This document shows positions 1 through 6,629 of a stretch of 9,979 nucleotides of DNA, piece after piece; within the stretch, counting starts at the first letter, position 1; each line of letters opens with the position of its first letter. This stretch comes from an uncultured Ruminococcus sp. (lineage in GTDB: Bacteria; Bacillota; Clostridia; Oscillospirales; Ruminococcaceae). The notes under the pieces are model-generated. The model ran no database searches and had not been told where the DNA came from. It saw nothing but the letters and a program-made list of their open reading frames with translations. Position numbers and translations under genes: made by a program. Where the stretch lies: contig CALCRR010000109.1 of the NCBI GenBank assembly GCA_937894495.1, positions 1-9,979 on the forward strand. The letters run 5' to 3'.

Positions 1-1
1 C

Positions 2-52
2 GGCTCGCTGCTGGCGAGGATATTACAGCCTGCGGGAGGTGAAGAGGTATGA
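2..52 (+). CDS. 3' end of upstream gene, possibly an M14 AstE/AspA paralogue (partial)
   Basis: Reading frame 2 is open from the window edge to a TGA at 50-52 that overlaps the ATG of the next gene (ATGA), the usual sign of translational coupling. The last 16 residues include GSLLARILQPAGGE. They align with GNVLGRIYDPLDGE near the C-terminus of the following protein, so the truncated gene may be a tandem paralogue of the same family. It would end about 25 residues earlier than its neighbour. Only 16 codons are visible, and frame 1 (stop at 40-42) is also open, so the frame choice rests on the overlap and the motif match. Confidence 0.4.
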   Translation, partial: GSLLARILQPAGGEEV

Positions 53-972
53 AAAAGAAAATATTATTTTCACTCAGATCGCCTTACCGTGAACAGCTGG
101 ATATTATCGGTTTCAGTTTCGGTCACGGCAGAAAGTCGCTTGCCATAGTGGGAGCAATGCGTGGCAACGAGGTTCAGCAGATGTATGTCTGCTCCCGAAT
201 GGTGCAGGCTCTCAAAAGGCTTGAAAGCGAGGGCAGAATAGCCGAGGATACCGAGATACTTGTAGTGCCCTGTGTCAACTACTACTCCATGAATATCGGC
301 AAGCGCTTCTGGGCTATGGATAATACGGACATAAACAGAATGTTCCCGGGGTATGATCTGGGCGAGACCACACAGCGTATCGCTGACGGAGTTTTCAGCA
401 AACTACAGGGCTATGAATACGGCATACAGCTTGCAAGCTTTTATCAGCCCGGCATCTTTCTGCCCCATGTGAAGATGATGGACACAGGCTTCACCGACCC
501 AGGGATAATTAAGGATTTCGGCTTGGAGTTCGGCATTATACGCAAGCCCAGACCTTATGACACCACAACCCTCAACTACAACTGGCAGGTGTGGGAGACC
601 AAGGCTTTTTCGGTCTATGCCAATGCCACCGATGAAATAGATGTTAGTGCGGCTGATGAAGCCGTTAATGCGATACTGCGCTTTATGAATAACCGTGGTA
701 TAGTTACAGCAAAAACGCCGCCCGGGTATATCACCGAGATCATCGACGAGGGGAAGACCAAGCAGATACAGTCCGAGCACGCAGGCATATTTTTCAGAAC
801 AGCCGAGATAGGCAAAACGGTTGAGCACGGCAATGTGCTGGGCAGGATATACGACCCGCTGGACGGTGAGCTTATCCATGAGATCAGAACACCCGTATCG
901 GGGACTGTGTATTTTGCTTATAACAGTCCGCTGATAAATGCAAAAACGGTTTGCTTTAAGATAATAAAATAA
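49..972 (+). CDS. M14-family succinylglutamate desuccinylase/aspartoacylase-like protein, probable altered metal site
   Basis: A 307-residue protein of the AstE/AspA branch of the M14 zinc carboxypeptidase fold, normally amidohydrolases that remove acyl groups from amino acids. The start is supported by GGAGGTG at 35-41, 7 bases upstream. Seen: a fold-typical N-terminal segment with GAMRGNE at residues 35-41, where the family has GxHGxE; DINRMFPG at 94-101, the substrate-arginine region; IQLAS at 126-130, where zinc enzymes have the D-L-H ligand motif; a possible late catalytic Glu in WETKAF (182-187); and a C-terminal beta domain with a lipoyl-like hairpin (VEHGNVLGRI, 258-267). The first His is Arg38 and the second is Ala129, so two of the usual zinc ligands are absent although the frame is intact and the protein is of normal length. 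His140 (LPHVKMMD) may serve instead. The fold assignment is firm; the reaction is unknown. It is probably cotranscribed with the upstream gene. Confidence 0.8.
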   Translation: MKKKILFSLRSPYREQLDIIGFSFGHGRKSLAIVGAMRGNEVQQMYVCSRMVQALKRLESEGRIAEDTEILVVPCVNYYSMNIGKRFWAMDNTDINRMFPGYDLGETTQRIADGVFSKLQGYEYGIQLASFYQPGIFLPHVKMMDTGFTDPGIIKDFGLEFGIIRKPRPYDTTTLNYNWQVWETKAFSVYANATDEIDVSAADEAVNAILRFMNNRGIVTAKTPPGYITEIIDEGKTKQIQSEHAGIFFRTAEIGKTVEHGNVLGRIYDPLDGELIHEIRTPVSGTVYFAYNSPLINAKTVCFKIIK

Positions 973-1091
973 AGCTTGATCATATTGTGCAGTAGATAAA
1001 TACGCAGGGTAGAAGTTCTGAATATGAGATCAATAGAACGATATCAAAAAATAACAAAAAGTAAATTAATTGTATCTATTATGTTAAATAC

Positions 1092-1120
1092 TTGACTTTA
1101 CGGATTAATTGTAGTATTAT
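1092..1120 (+). promoter_or_regulatory. Sigma-A type promoter for the rtcB-tatD operon
   Basis: TTGACT (1092-1097), a 17-base spacer and TATTAT (1115-1120); an alternative TATAAT lies at 1118-1123 with 20-base spacing. Transcription would begin near 1127, giving a leader of about 125 bases before rtcB. The leader opens with a small stem (TAGTT 1130-1134 with AACTA 1140-1144) and then becomes very T-rich (1167-1215). The remaining 973-1091 stretch is AT-rich with no gene and no clear terminator for the preceding gene. Confidence 0.65.
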
Positions 1121-1253
1121 AATGAAAATTAGTTCGGCAAACTATATGGGACAGGATAAGTATTATCGGCGCTTTTGTGCGTTTTTGGTGCTTGTTTTGT
1201 CTCTTTTTGTTTATAGATAGAAAAAGAAAGAGAATGAAAAAGGAGAAGCAATT

Positions 1254-2462
1254 ATGATAGAATTAAACGGAAAGTATGCTTCGTGCAAGGTGTTCACAGA
1301 GGTCATAGATCAGAATGCGATATCGCAGCTTATTAACCTGCTCAACCAGCCTATGGCTGAGGGTCAGAGTATTCGGGTCATGCCTGATGTTCATGCAGGG
1401 GCAGGCTGCACGATAGGAACTACCATGACCATAACCGATAAGGCTGTGCCAAATCTTGTGGGTGTGGACATCGGCTGCGGAATGGAGGTCATAAGAGTAA
1501 AGGAGAGCCATATCGAGCTGCAAAAGCTTGATAAGCTTATCTACGAAAAGATACCCTCAGGCTTTAATGTACGCAAGTCTGCACACAGATATAACGATCA
1601 TATAGACCTGACAGAGCTTTGCTGCTATGATCAGATAAACCACGACAGAGCGGTACTGAGTCTGGGCTCTCTCGGAGGCGGAAACCATTTTATTGAAGCC
1701 AACAAGGGGGAGGACGGCAGTATTTATATTGTTATCCACTCAGGCTCACGTCATCTCGGGGTCGAGACTGCAAGCTATTATCAGAATGAGGCTTACAGGC
1801 GGCTCAACGGTAGCTCAAAAAAGGATATTGATGAGCTGGTAACGAGGTTAAAGGCAGAGGGCAGGGAAAAGAATATACAGTCTGAGATCACTAAGCTTAA
1901 AAACACCAAGCACACTGACGTGCCCAAGGAGCTTGCCTACTGCGAGGGGGAGCTGTTTGAGCAGTATATCCATGATATGAAGATAGTACAGCAGTTTGCC
2001 ATGCTCAACCGCAAGGCTATGATGGACGAGATAATCAAGGGCATGAAGCTGCACGTTGTGGAGCAGTTCACCACCATACACAACTATATCGACACAGATA
2101 ATATGATACTTCGCAAGGGCGCAGTTTCGGCACAGGCAGGGGAGAAGCTGATAATCCCCATAAATATGCGTGACGGAAGCCTTATCTGCGTCGGCAAGGG
2201 CAACCCCGACTGGAACTGTTCTGCCCCTCACGGCGCAGGCAGGCTAATGTCGAGGGCTGCTGCAAAGGAGAGCTTTACGGTCTCCGAGTTCAAAAAGCAG
2301 ATGTACGGTATTTACACCACCTCGGTAGGCTTTGCCACCCTTGACGAGTGCCCTATGGCATATAAGAGCATGAACGATATCGTGGATAATATCGGCGATA
2401 CTGCGGAAATTGTGGAAATCATCAAGCCTATTTATAACTTTAAGGCAGGAGATGAAAGATAG
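1254..2462 (+). CDS. rtcB: RNA-splicing ligase RtcB family protein
   Basis: A 402-residue RtcB, close to the usual bacterial length of about 400. RtcB joins RNA 2',3'-cyclic phosphate or 3'-phosphate ends to 5'-hydroxyl ends using GTP and Mn2+, through a GMP-histidine intermediate, in tRNA repair and RNA healing. Seen in order: MPDVHAG (43-49); GVDIGCGM (70-77) with Asp72 and Cys75 as metal ligands; GGGNHFIE (141-148) with His145; IHSGSRHLG (161-169) with His162; TIHNYID (274-280) with His276; and SAPHGAGR (323-330), where His326 is the guanylylated residue by family homology. All key residues are present. The start is set by AAGGAG at 1240-1245, 8 bases before ATG. No rtcA, archease or RtcR-type regulator is visible; instead tatD follows 37 bases downstream. 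Confidence 0.95.
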   Translation: MIELNGKYASCKVFTEVIDQNAISQLINLLNQPMAEGQSIRVMPDVHAGAGCTIGTTMTITDKAVPNLVGVDIGCGMEVIRVKESHIELQKLDKLIYEKIPSGFNVRKSAHRYNDHIDLTELCCYDQINHDRAVLSLGSLGGGNHFIEANKGEDGSIYIVIHSGSRHLGVETASYYQNEAYRRLNGSSKKDIDELVTRLKAEGREKNIQSEITKLKNTKHTDVPKELAYCEGELFEQYIHDMKIVQQFAMLNRKAMMDEIIKGMKLHVVEQFTTIHNYIDTDNMILRKGAVSAQAGEKLIIPINMRDGSLICVGKGNPDWNCSAPHGAGRLMSRAAAKESFTVSEFKKQMYGIYTTSVGFATLDECPMAYKSMNDIVDNIGDTAEIVEIIKPIYNFKAGDER

Positions 2463-2499
2463 CTAAGACTTTTCTATAAAAAGGGATAGGAGAAATATA

Positions 2500-3285
2500 A
2501 TGGAAATAAAATACTACGATATCGGTCTTAACCTGTTCTGCAAACAGTTTCACGACCCTGAAAAAATAATAGCAGATGCAGCGGCGGAAAACGTTGCCTG
2601 CATACTGACGGGAACAGATAATAAGGAAAACAGGCAGATAGACCTATTTACAAAAACTCACAACGATGTCTGGGGAACGGCAGGCATACACCCACACAAC
2701 GCAGACAGAGCCGGGCAGGAGGATTTTGACTTTATCGAAAAGCTCATAACTGCCAACAAGCAGATAGTTGCCGTAGGGGAGTGCGGACTTGATTTTGACA
2801 GAATGTTCTCTGCAAAAGAAAACCAGATACGCTGCCTTGAAAAGCATATCATTCTGGCTGAGAAGCATGATATGCCGCTGTTTTTGCATGAAAGGTCGGC
2901 TAGTGAAGATTTCATAAAAAGATTTTTGAAACATAAAGACATTTGTAGAAAATCGGTGGTACACTGCTTCACGGGAGACATAAAAACTATTGAAAAGTAT
3001 CTCGAGATGGGATTTTACATTGGAATAACAGGCTGGATATGCGATGACCGCAGAGCTGATGAGCTAAGAAAAGCGGTCACTATCCTGCCCCTTGACAGAG
3101 TGATGATCGAGACCGATGCACCCTACCTCACCCCTAGAAACGTAAAGGGGCTTGGCAGGACGAACTATCCGCAGAATATTAAGTATGTCGCTGAGACACT
3201 GGCGAGGTATATGAAAGTTGAGCCCAACGAGCTTATTCAGGCGGCGAGAGATAACACCGAGAGGGTATTCGGACTTAGAAAATGA
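2500..3285 (+). CDS. tatD: TatD family metal-dependent hydrolase / 3'-5' exonuclease
   Basis: A 261-residue TatD-family protein: a cytoplasmic TIM-barrel enzyme with a two-metal site that degrades single-stranded DNA and RNA ends and is linked to DNA repair and RNA quality control. It begins YYDIGLNLFCKQF, the DIG(V/L)NL form typical of E. coli TatD itself rather than the DxHxH start of YcfH/YjjV. Other motifs: GIHPH (62-66); GECGLDF (93-99) with Glu94; LHER (129-132) with His130; VHCFTG (154-159) with His155; IGITGWICD (174-182); IETDAPYL (203-210) with Asp206. Length and all metal ligands fit. An ATAGGAG-like site at about 2486-2492 lies 7-8 bases before ATG. The 37-base gap after rtcB, with no hairpin, indicates one transcript, a reasonable pairing of an RNA-end-joining and an end-trimming enzyme, although the functional link is inference. 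Confidence 0.93.
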   Translation: MEIKYYDIGLNLFCKQFHDPEKIIADAAAENVACILTGTDNKENRQIDLFTKTHNDVWGTAGIHPHNADRAGQEDFDFIEKLITANKQIVAVGECGLDFDRMFSAKENQIRCLEKHIILAEKHDMPLFLHERSASEDFIKRFLKHKDICRKSVVHCFTGDIKTIEKYLEMGFYIGITGWICDDRRADELRKAVTILPLDRVMIETDAPYLTPRNVKGLGRTNYPQNIKYVAETLARYMKVEPNELIQAARDNTERVFGLRK

Positions 3286-3320
3286 GATAAACATAGAAGA
3301 TAATGAATAAAAACACTATC

Positions 3321-3325
3321 AGGAG
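3321..3325 (+). promoter_or_regulatory. Ribosome binding site that fixes the start of the 3336 gene
   Basis: AGGAG at 3321-3325 sits 10 bases before the ATG at 3336. The longer in-frame ATG at 3303 has only a weak purine stretch upstream, so the shorter start is preferred and removes 11 unconvincing N-terminal residues. Confidence 0.6.
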
Positions 3326-3335
3326 ACAAATTATT

Positions 3336-3800
3336 ATGCGTAGAAACTTTAAAACAAAGATCAAAATAGCTGTCCCGGCGGTTATTGTGATCATAGTTTC
3401 GATCTGGTTTTTCCCTTTCCACCCTGATTTCAAAGAAGTTTATTCAACTTATTCAAATGGCTCAATAAAAGAAAACACGCCGTATTGGATATGCATAAAA
3501 GACCCTGAATATGAAGGTTTTTTCAATGTTAGTTATCTGGATAAATATCATGTGGATTACTCAGAATGGGAGTTGGACAAATATACTTATATTGTAACAT
3601 TTGGATATGAAATGACAGATGTAAAATATTCATACAGTAAATGCTTAAATTGGGGTCTTTCTGTTATTCCACATCATTATCTCGGAAAACTCACATTGCG
3701 AGAACCAAAAGACGATTTGATCAGAATATATCGACTTCGCAAGGTAGATATAGAATGTGCTTTCCCGGATGGAAATGATGATATATCTTTTGTTAGTTAA
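3336..3800 (+). CDS. Hypothetical single-pass membrane-anchored protein
   Basis: A 154-residue protein of no family I recognise. From the ATG at 3336 it has a basic start (MRRNFKTKIK), one hydrophobic segment at about residues 11-27 (IAVPAVIVIIVSIWFF) and then a soluble, aromatic- and lysine-rich domain of about 125 residues (many Tyr, Trp and Asp). It therefore probably has an N-terminal anchor with the domain outside the membrane, or is an uncleaved-signal lipoprotein-like protein without a lipobox. Only two Cys occur in the middle region (WICIK, SKCLNW) plus one near the end (IECAF). Base composition is more AT-rich than rtcB and tatD, hinting at different ancestry. It lies 50 bases after tatD and before the 3903 hairpin, so it is probably the last main gene of that transcript. 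A longer form from 3303 is possible but has a poor ribosome binding site. Confidence 0.65.
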   Translation: MRRNFKTKIKIAVPAVIVIIVSIWFFPFHPDFKEVYSTYSNGSIKENTPYWICIKDPEYEGFFNVSYLDKYHVDYSEWELDKYTYIVTFGYEMTDVKYSYSKCLNWGLSVIPHHYLGKLTLREPKDDLIRIYRLRKVDIECAFPDGNDDISFVS

Positions 3801-3809
3801 AAGGAATGA

Positions 3810-3905
3810 ATGACAGCATTCTATCAGGAAAAGAATTACGGGATCAGGTTTTTTATGGCATATTTTAAGGATAAGGGGAGCTTGCACGTAAAACAGGGCA
3901 AATAA
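3810..3905 (+). CDS. Possible 31-residue small protein
   Basis: ATG at 3810, stop TAA at 3903-3905, just ahead of the hairpin, with AAGGA at 3801-3805 only 4 bases upstream. The product is basic and aromatic (it begins MTAFYQEKNYG and ends HVKQGK). The position at the end of an operon and the partial Shine-Dalgarno are the only support. It may equally be a 3' UTR or the tail of a lost gene. Confidence 0.25.
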   Translation: MTAFYQEKNYGIRFFMAYFKDKGSLHVKQGK

Positions 3906-3934
3906 AGAACAGCCACTTTAGCGGCTGTTCTTTA
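3903..3934 (+). terminator. Hairpin ending the rtcB-tatD transcript
   Basis: A perfect 12-bp stem: TAAAGAACAGCC (3903-3914) pairs with GGCTGTTCTTTA (3923-3934) around an 8-base loop. The T-run is short and lies inside the right arm, so it is a plausible but not textbook intrinsic terminator, and its A-rich left side would let it act in both directions. Confidence 0.65.
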
Positions 3935-3961
3935 AAAACAATGCGGTTGGCGGACTTTTCA

Positions 3962-4034
3962 GTGGGACTTCATTCGCCCACAAGTATCATGCCCTTTTAG
4001 GGCTAGTGCAAACCACCAGTTCAACTGGTGGTTT
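3962..4034 (+). other. Three-hairpin block resembling an IS200/IS605-type element end or guide-RNA remnant
   Basis: Three stems sit side by side: GTGGG (3962-3966) with CCCAC (3977-3981); GCCCT (3991-3995) with AGGGC (3999-4003), extendable outward by CAC/GTG; and AAACCACCAGTT (4010-4021) with AACTGGTGGTTT (4023-4034), a near-perfect 12-base palindrome. Adjacent strong palindromes in a non-coding stretch are typical of IS200/IS605 ends and of the structured RNA at the 3' end of tnpB. No tnpA or tnpB coding sequence is visible nearby, so this would be a solo end or a non-autonomous relic. It could also be a tandem terminator. The rest of 3935-4105 shows no gene. Confidence 0.35.
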
Positions 4035-4105
4035 TGATTTATGTCGTTAACTATAAATATACTTGGTTGACACACCTTTGGCTTTTTTCAACGTGATATT
4101 TGATT

Positions 4106-4420
4106 TCAGATATAGAGAAGTACGGTGGCGGAGAAGACATAGATAAGGCACATGACGATCAGCGCTTTATCGTCCAGAACAACTTCCACCGGGTCGCCGT
4201 CAGAATCATCTTTGCCAATATCCATACAGTATCTGAGGCAGATCAGGAAAACCGCGGGGACTGTCCAAATGAAATACTTGCCAGCTGCGCTGATTGCCCA
4301 GAGGGCATAGAAGACATTGGTCATGGCCATTGAAACATAGAGGCTTTTGTCGAGAAAATCCACGGTATAATACTGAAGACAGAGCGTGAGGGACTGCGCC
4401 TGAGCTCATTTCGGCGCTGG
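4106..4420 (-). pseudogene. UbiA-family prenyltransferase C-terminal fragment (DPPR synthase-like), broken
   Basis: The C-terminal part of a membrane prenyltransferase resembling decaprenyl-phosphate phosphoribosyltransferase (UbiA superfamily), which makes a lipid-linked pentose donor for cell-envelope polysaccharides. Reading on the minus strand, the frame holding RRNELRRSPSRSV (about 4415-4379) must shift by one base near 4378 to reach LQYYTVDFLDKSLY and then continue to the stop at 4108-4106. The region includes membrane-like stretches (SMAMTNVFYALW, FIWTVPAVFLICL, ALIVMCLIYVFSATVLLYI) and the late Asp motif DSDGDPVEV. The N-terminal two thirds, with the catalytic DDxxD-type Asp motif, is absent. 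At about 4411-4420 it is joined directly to a different membrane-protein remnant, which indicates a deletion. The family call is from motif memory, fairly sure; the exact substrate is inference. Confidence 0.6.
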
Positions 4421-4896
4421 TCAAGAGAGTGCCGGTGGCGGCGAAAAGGGTCGGGAGCTTTTCCTGAGAATCGAAGACGATGGCGTAGACCATAAAGGAG
4501 GTAGAACACTGCGAAGTTATACTGCTCAATGGGGAGGACAAAAAGCATAACGGCATAGGTAGAAGAGCAAAGCAGGATAAAGCTCTGTCTTGCAAGACCG
4601 GTGAGTTTGAGGAGCTTAGCTGCGATGAAATAGGTCATAAGTACGAAGGGTAGATGAACTGACTGGAATATGGCATAATATATATTCTTGAATCGAGACA
4701 GCGGCATAGCTAACAGGGTGACAGGCGCCATAAAGGGTGAAGAGAAATGGGCAAAAAGTGGCTGTCTCAGGTCATTCTCGCTGGCGGAGAAGGAGGTAAA
4801 AGCGCTGCCAGTGGTCAGATAGCCGCTGTCGGCGGTAAAGACAATGTCAACACCGTCATAGAAAGGCGAGTACACATAAAGAACTATCTCAGGTTT
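4411..4896 (-). pseudogene. Polytopic membrane protein remnant, possibly GT-C-type glycosyltransferase
   Basis: A minus-strand frame from about 4896 (PEIVLYVYSPFYDG) runs through several hydrophobic segments, for example FMAPVTLLAMPL, FVLMTYFIAAKLL and SFILLCSSTYAVMLFVLP, to FAVFYLL near 4500. It then needs a one- or two-base shift near 4497 to continue as FMVYAIVFDSQEK and TLFAATGTLLTSA up to about 4415. The pattern (long alternating membrane segments, ENDLRQPLF before a helix) suits a glycosyltransferase of the GT-C/PMT type, but no catalytic motif is visible, so the role is open. Both ends are missing: the C-terminus fuses into the UbiA fragment, and the N-terminus stops at the edge of the serine recombinase remnant. 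A neighbouring UbiA gene supports a lost envelope-glycan locus. Confidence 0.5.
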
Positions 4897-4924
4897 TAAT
4901 TGAAAGGTTGTGCAGAGTTTGGCT

Positions 4925-6301
4925 CTACACAGCCTTTCTTCTTACATAATACTGCTTGAAATCAGCCGTTGCGGTAGCTGTCACCACATTGAAGCGGAAG
5001 TGAATATCCACCTGCTGAGTGCGGTTTGCCCTGCCGCCTTCGGGAGCGTGAACAACGATCCTGTCAATAAGCTCGTGCATGATCTCAGGGGTAAGCTCTG
5101 TGAACTCCTCATACTTCTTGACGATACCCACAAAGTTCATCACATCGTTTTTCTTCTGCTCCTTGCGGCTTATCGTATCAGAGAGCTTGGCGGCATCGGC
5201 TTTCAGCTTGTCTGCTCCGCTTCATATCTTGCTGACATCGTAGTGAAACGCTCATCGGAGATCTTACCCGAAACATTATCCTCATACAGACGCTCAAACA
5301 GGTCATCAAGCTCATTGATACGCTTTTCAGCGATTCTCAGTGCTTTCTTAGCGGTCTGCATCTCATTGTCCTGTGTTGCTGCGGAGCTTTCCATTGCCCT
5401 GCGGACAAATTCGTCCTCATTGTCCCTTACAAACTGTGAGAGCTTGTTCAGTTCACCGAGGATAATTTCGGTCAGTACGCAAGTTCTGATGTAATGGGCG
5501 GTGCATTCGTCCGAATCGTGTGCGTAGGTGGAACACATCATATGCTCCTGATTGGGCGATAAGGTCTGCGCCCTGCCGACATAGAGAGTGTTACCGCAGT
5601 CCGCACAGTAGACTATTCCTGCAAACGGACTAACCGTACCGCTTTTCTGCCTTCTTTTCTTGTGGCTGCGTATCTCCTGCACAAGGTCAAAATCGTGCTG
5701 AGAAATAATAGGCTCATGGGTGTTTTCGATGATAAGCCAGTTCTCTTTCGGATTTTCATACAGCTTCTTGTTTTTGTAGGACTTGCGGTAGGTCTTGAAG
5801 TTGACCGTGTGACCGAGGTAATCCATACGCCATACCCCAGCGTTTTGTTTTGGCGTTCTGATTGCATACGTTCAAACCTTTGGAACGGTAATATGCCGTT
5901 GGTGTAGGTATGCCGTCCGCTGTCAGGATATTGGCTATCTCAGTCGGACCGTTGCCCTCAATGCAGAGCTGAAATATTCTCCTTACCACAGCGGCAGCTT
6001 CTTCGTCAATGACCCATTGGTTCTTATCCGTTTCGGACTTCTTGTAGCCGTAAGGCGGGTGCGTGGCAAGGGGCTTGCCTGCCTGCGCCTTTGCTTTCTG
6101 GACAGCACGAATTTTCTTGCTTGTATCACGAGCTTACCAGTCATTAAAAATGTTTTTGAATGCCATTAGCTCGTTCTCGCTCTTGAAAGTATCCACACAG
6201 TCATTGATAGCGATATAGCGGACATCATAATCAGGGAATATCAGCTCAATAAGTTCGCCTGTTTTCAGATAATCACGCCCAAGCCTTGAAAGGTCCCTTA
6301 T
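4925..6301 (-). pseudogene. Large serine recombinase, N-terminally truncated and multiply disrupted
   Basis: The remains of a transposon- or ICE-type large serine recombinase (about 550 residues when whole) that integrates and excises elements. On the minus strand it opens abruptly at about 6301 with IRDLSRLGRDYLKTGE, just after an in-frame TGA (6304-6302). The first part of the catalytic domain, including the nucleophilic Ser, is therefore gone. Next come an in-frame TAA (6136-6134) replacing a residue between NDW and ARDTSKK; the recombinase domain (VRRIFQLCIEGNGPTEIAN, about 5989-5930); a small deletion or frameshift near 5830 between TKRWG and MDYLGHTV; the zinc ribbon (YCADCGN plus two later Cys, about 5620-5480); a long coiled coil; and a one-base shift near 5213 before DKLKADAAKL and the DUF4368-like end at 4925. 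It is certainly non-functional. In such elements the recombinase 3' end usually lies next to an attachment site, here near 4897-4924. Confidence 0.85.
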
Positions 6302-6528
6302 TCACCCCAAAAAGATGAAAATGCCTAAAGCGCCCGAAAATACGGCGTTTGCGAGCCTAAAAATCTCGTTTTTTACAAATTCAAAACCGTGGATGAATTT
6401 TGGCGATTTTTCGTTCAGAACCACCCGAAACTATATGCAATTACCAGTTACTAACAAATCGACGGATCATGAGCAAAAAAGCCCCGCAGCGGTCAACCCC
6501 ATTATACCATATATAATACATAAAAAGC
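6302..6528. other. Non-coding junction between recombinase remnant and amidoligase region
   Basis: About 230 bases with no convincing gene. They contain an imperfect stem (AAAGCGCC with GGCGTTT, about 6326-6353) and two GCCTAAA-like copies flanking it, followed by AT-rich sequence. It is probably the scar of the deletion that removed the recombinase N-terminus. A + strand open frame here (6315-6611) runs through the long hairpin and looks accidental. Confidence 0.4.
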
Positions 6529-6530
6529 AA
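6501..6530 (-). promoter_or_regulatory. Minus-strand extended -10 promoter candidate
   Basis: Read on the minus strand: TTGCTT (6530-6525), an 18-base gap, then TGGTATAAT with the -10 TATAAT at 6506-6501, a perfect hexamer with the TGn extension. It points toward the recombinase remnant about 200 bases away and may be its old promoter. A second TATAAT on the + strand (6512-6517), facing the amidoligase, lacks a good -35. Confidence 0.4.
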
Positions 6531-6586
6531 GCCCGGATTTGGTGCTTTTCACGAAATGTGAAAAACACCAAGTCCGGGCTTTTTTG
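6529..6586 (+). terminator. Long 24-bp hairpin with T-tract, upstream of the amidoligase
   Basis: The left arm 6529-6552 (begins AAGCCCGGA, ends TTTTCAC) pairs with the right arm 6558-6581 (begins GTGAAAA, ends TCCGGGCTT) around GAAAT. There are 24 positions with one C/A mismatch and one G-U wobble. Six T residues follow (6580-6585), and the opposite strand also has a T-rich run, so it can terminate from both sides. No + strand gene lies just upstream to need a terminator, so it may be a relic or a leader attenuator for the amidoligase. Confidence 0.7.
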
Positions 6587-6629
6587 TTGCAATAACCTGG
6601 ATACATATTAAAAGGACGGAGGTGAAACA

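Noticed and set aside
403..879. Minus-strand open frame of 158 codons opposite the M14-like gene
   Set aside because: Shadow of a well-supported gene; no ribosome binding site and no recognisable motif.
1848..2231. Minus-strand open frame of 127 codons inside rtcB
   Set aside because: Opposite strand of fully conserved RtcB motifs; an antisense artefact.
4067..4099. Promoter with TTGACA at 4067
   Set aside because: The best downstream -10-like word (TGATAT at 4094) is 21 bases away and no + strand gene follows.
4910..5494. Plus-strand open frame of 194 codons across the recombinase
   Set aside because: Antisense to the zinc-ribbon and coiled-coil coding region; low-complexity Ser/Leu-rich translation.
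6315..6611. Plus-strand open frame of 98 codons before the amidoligase
   Set aside because: Passes through the 24-bp hairpin, has no Shine-Dalgarno, and the translation resembles no protein.
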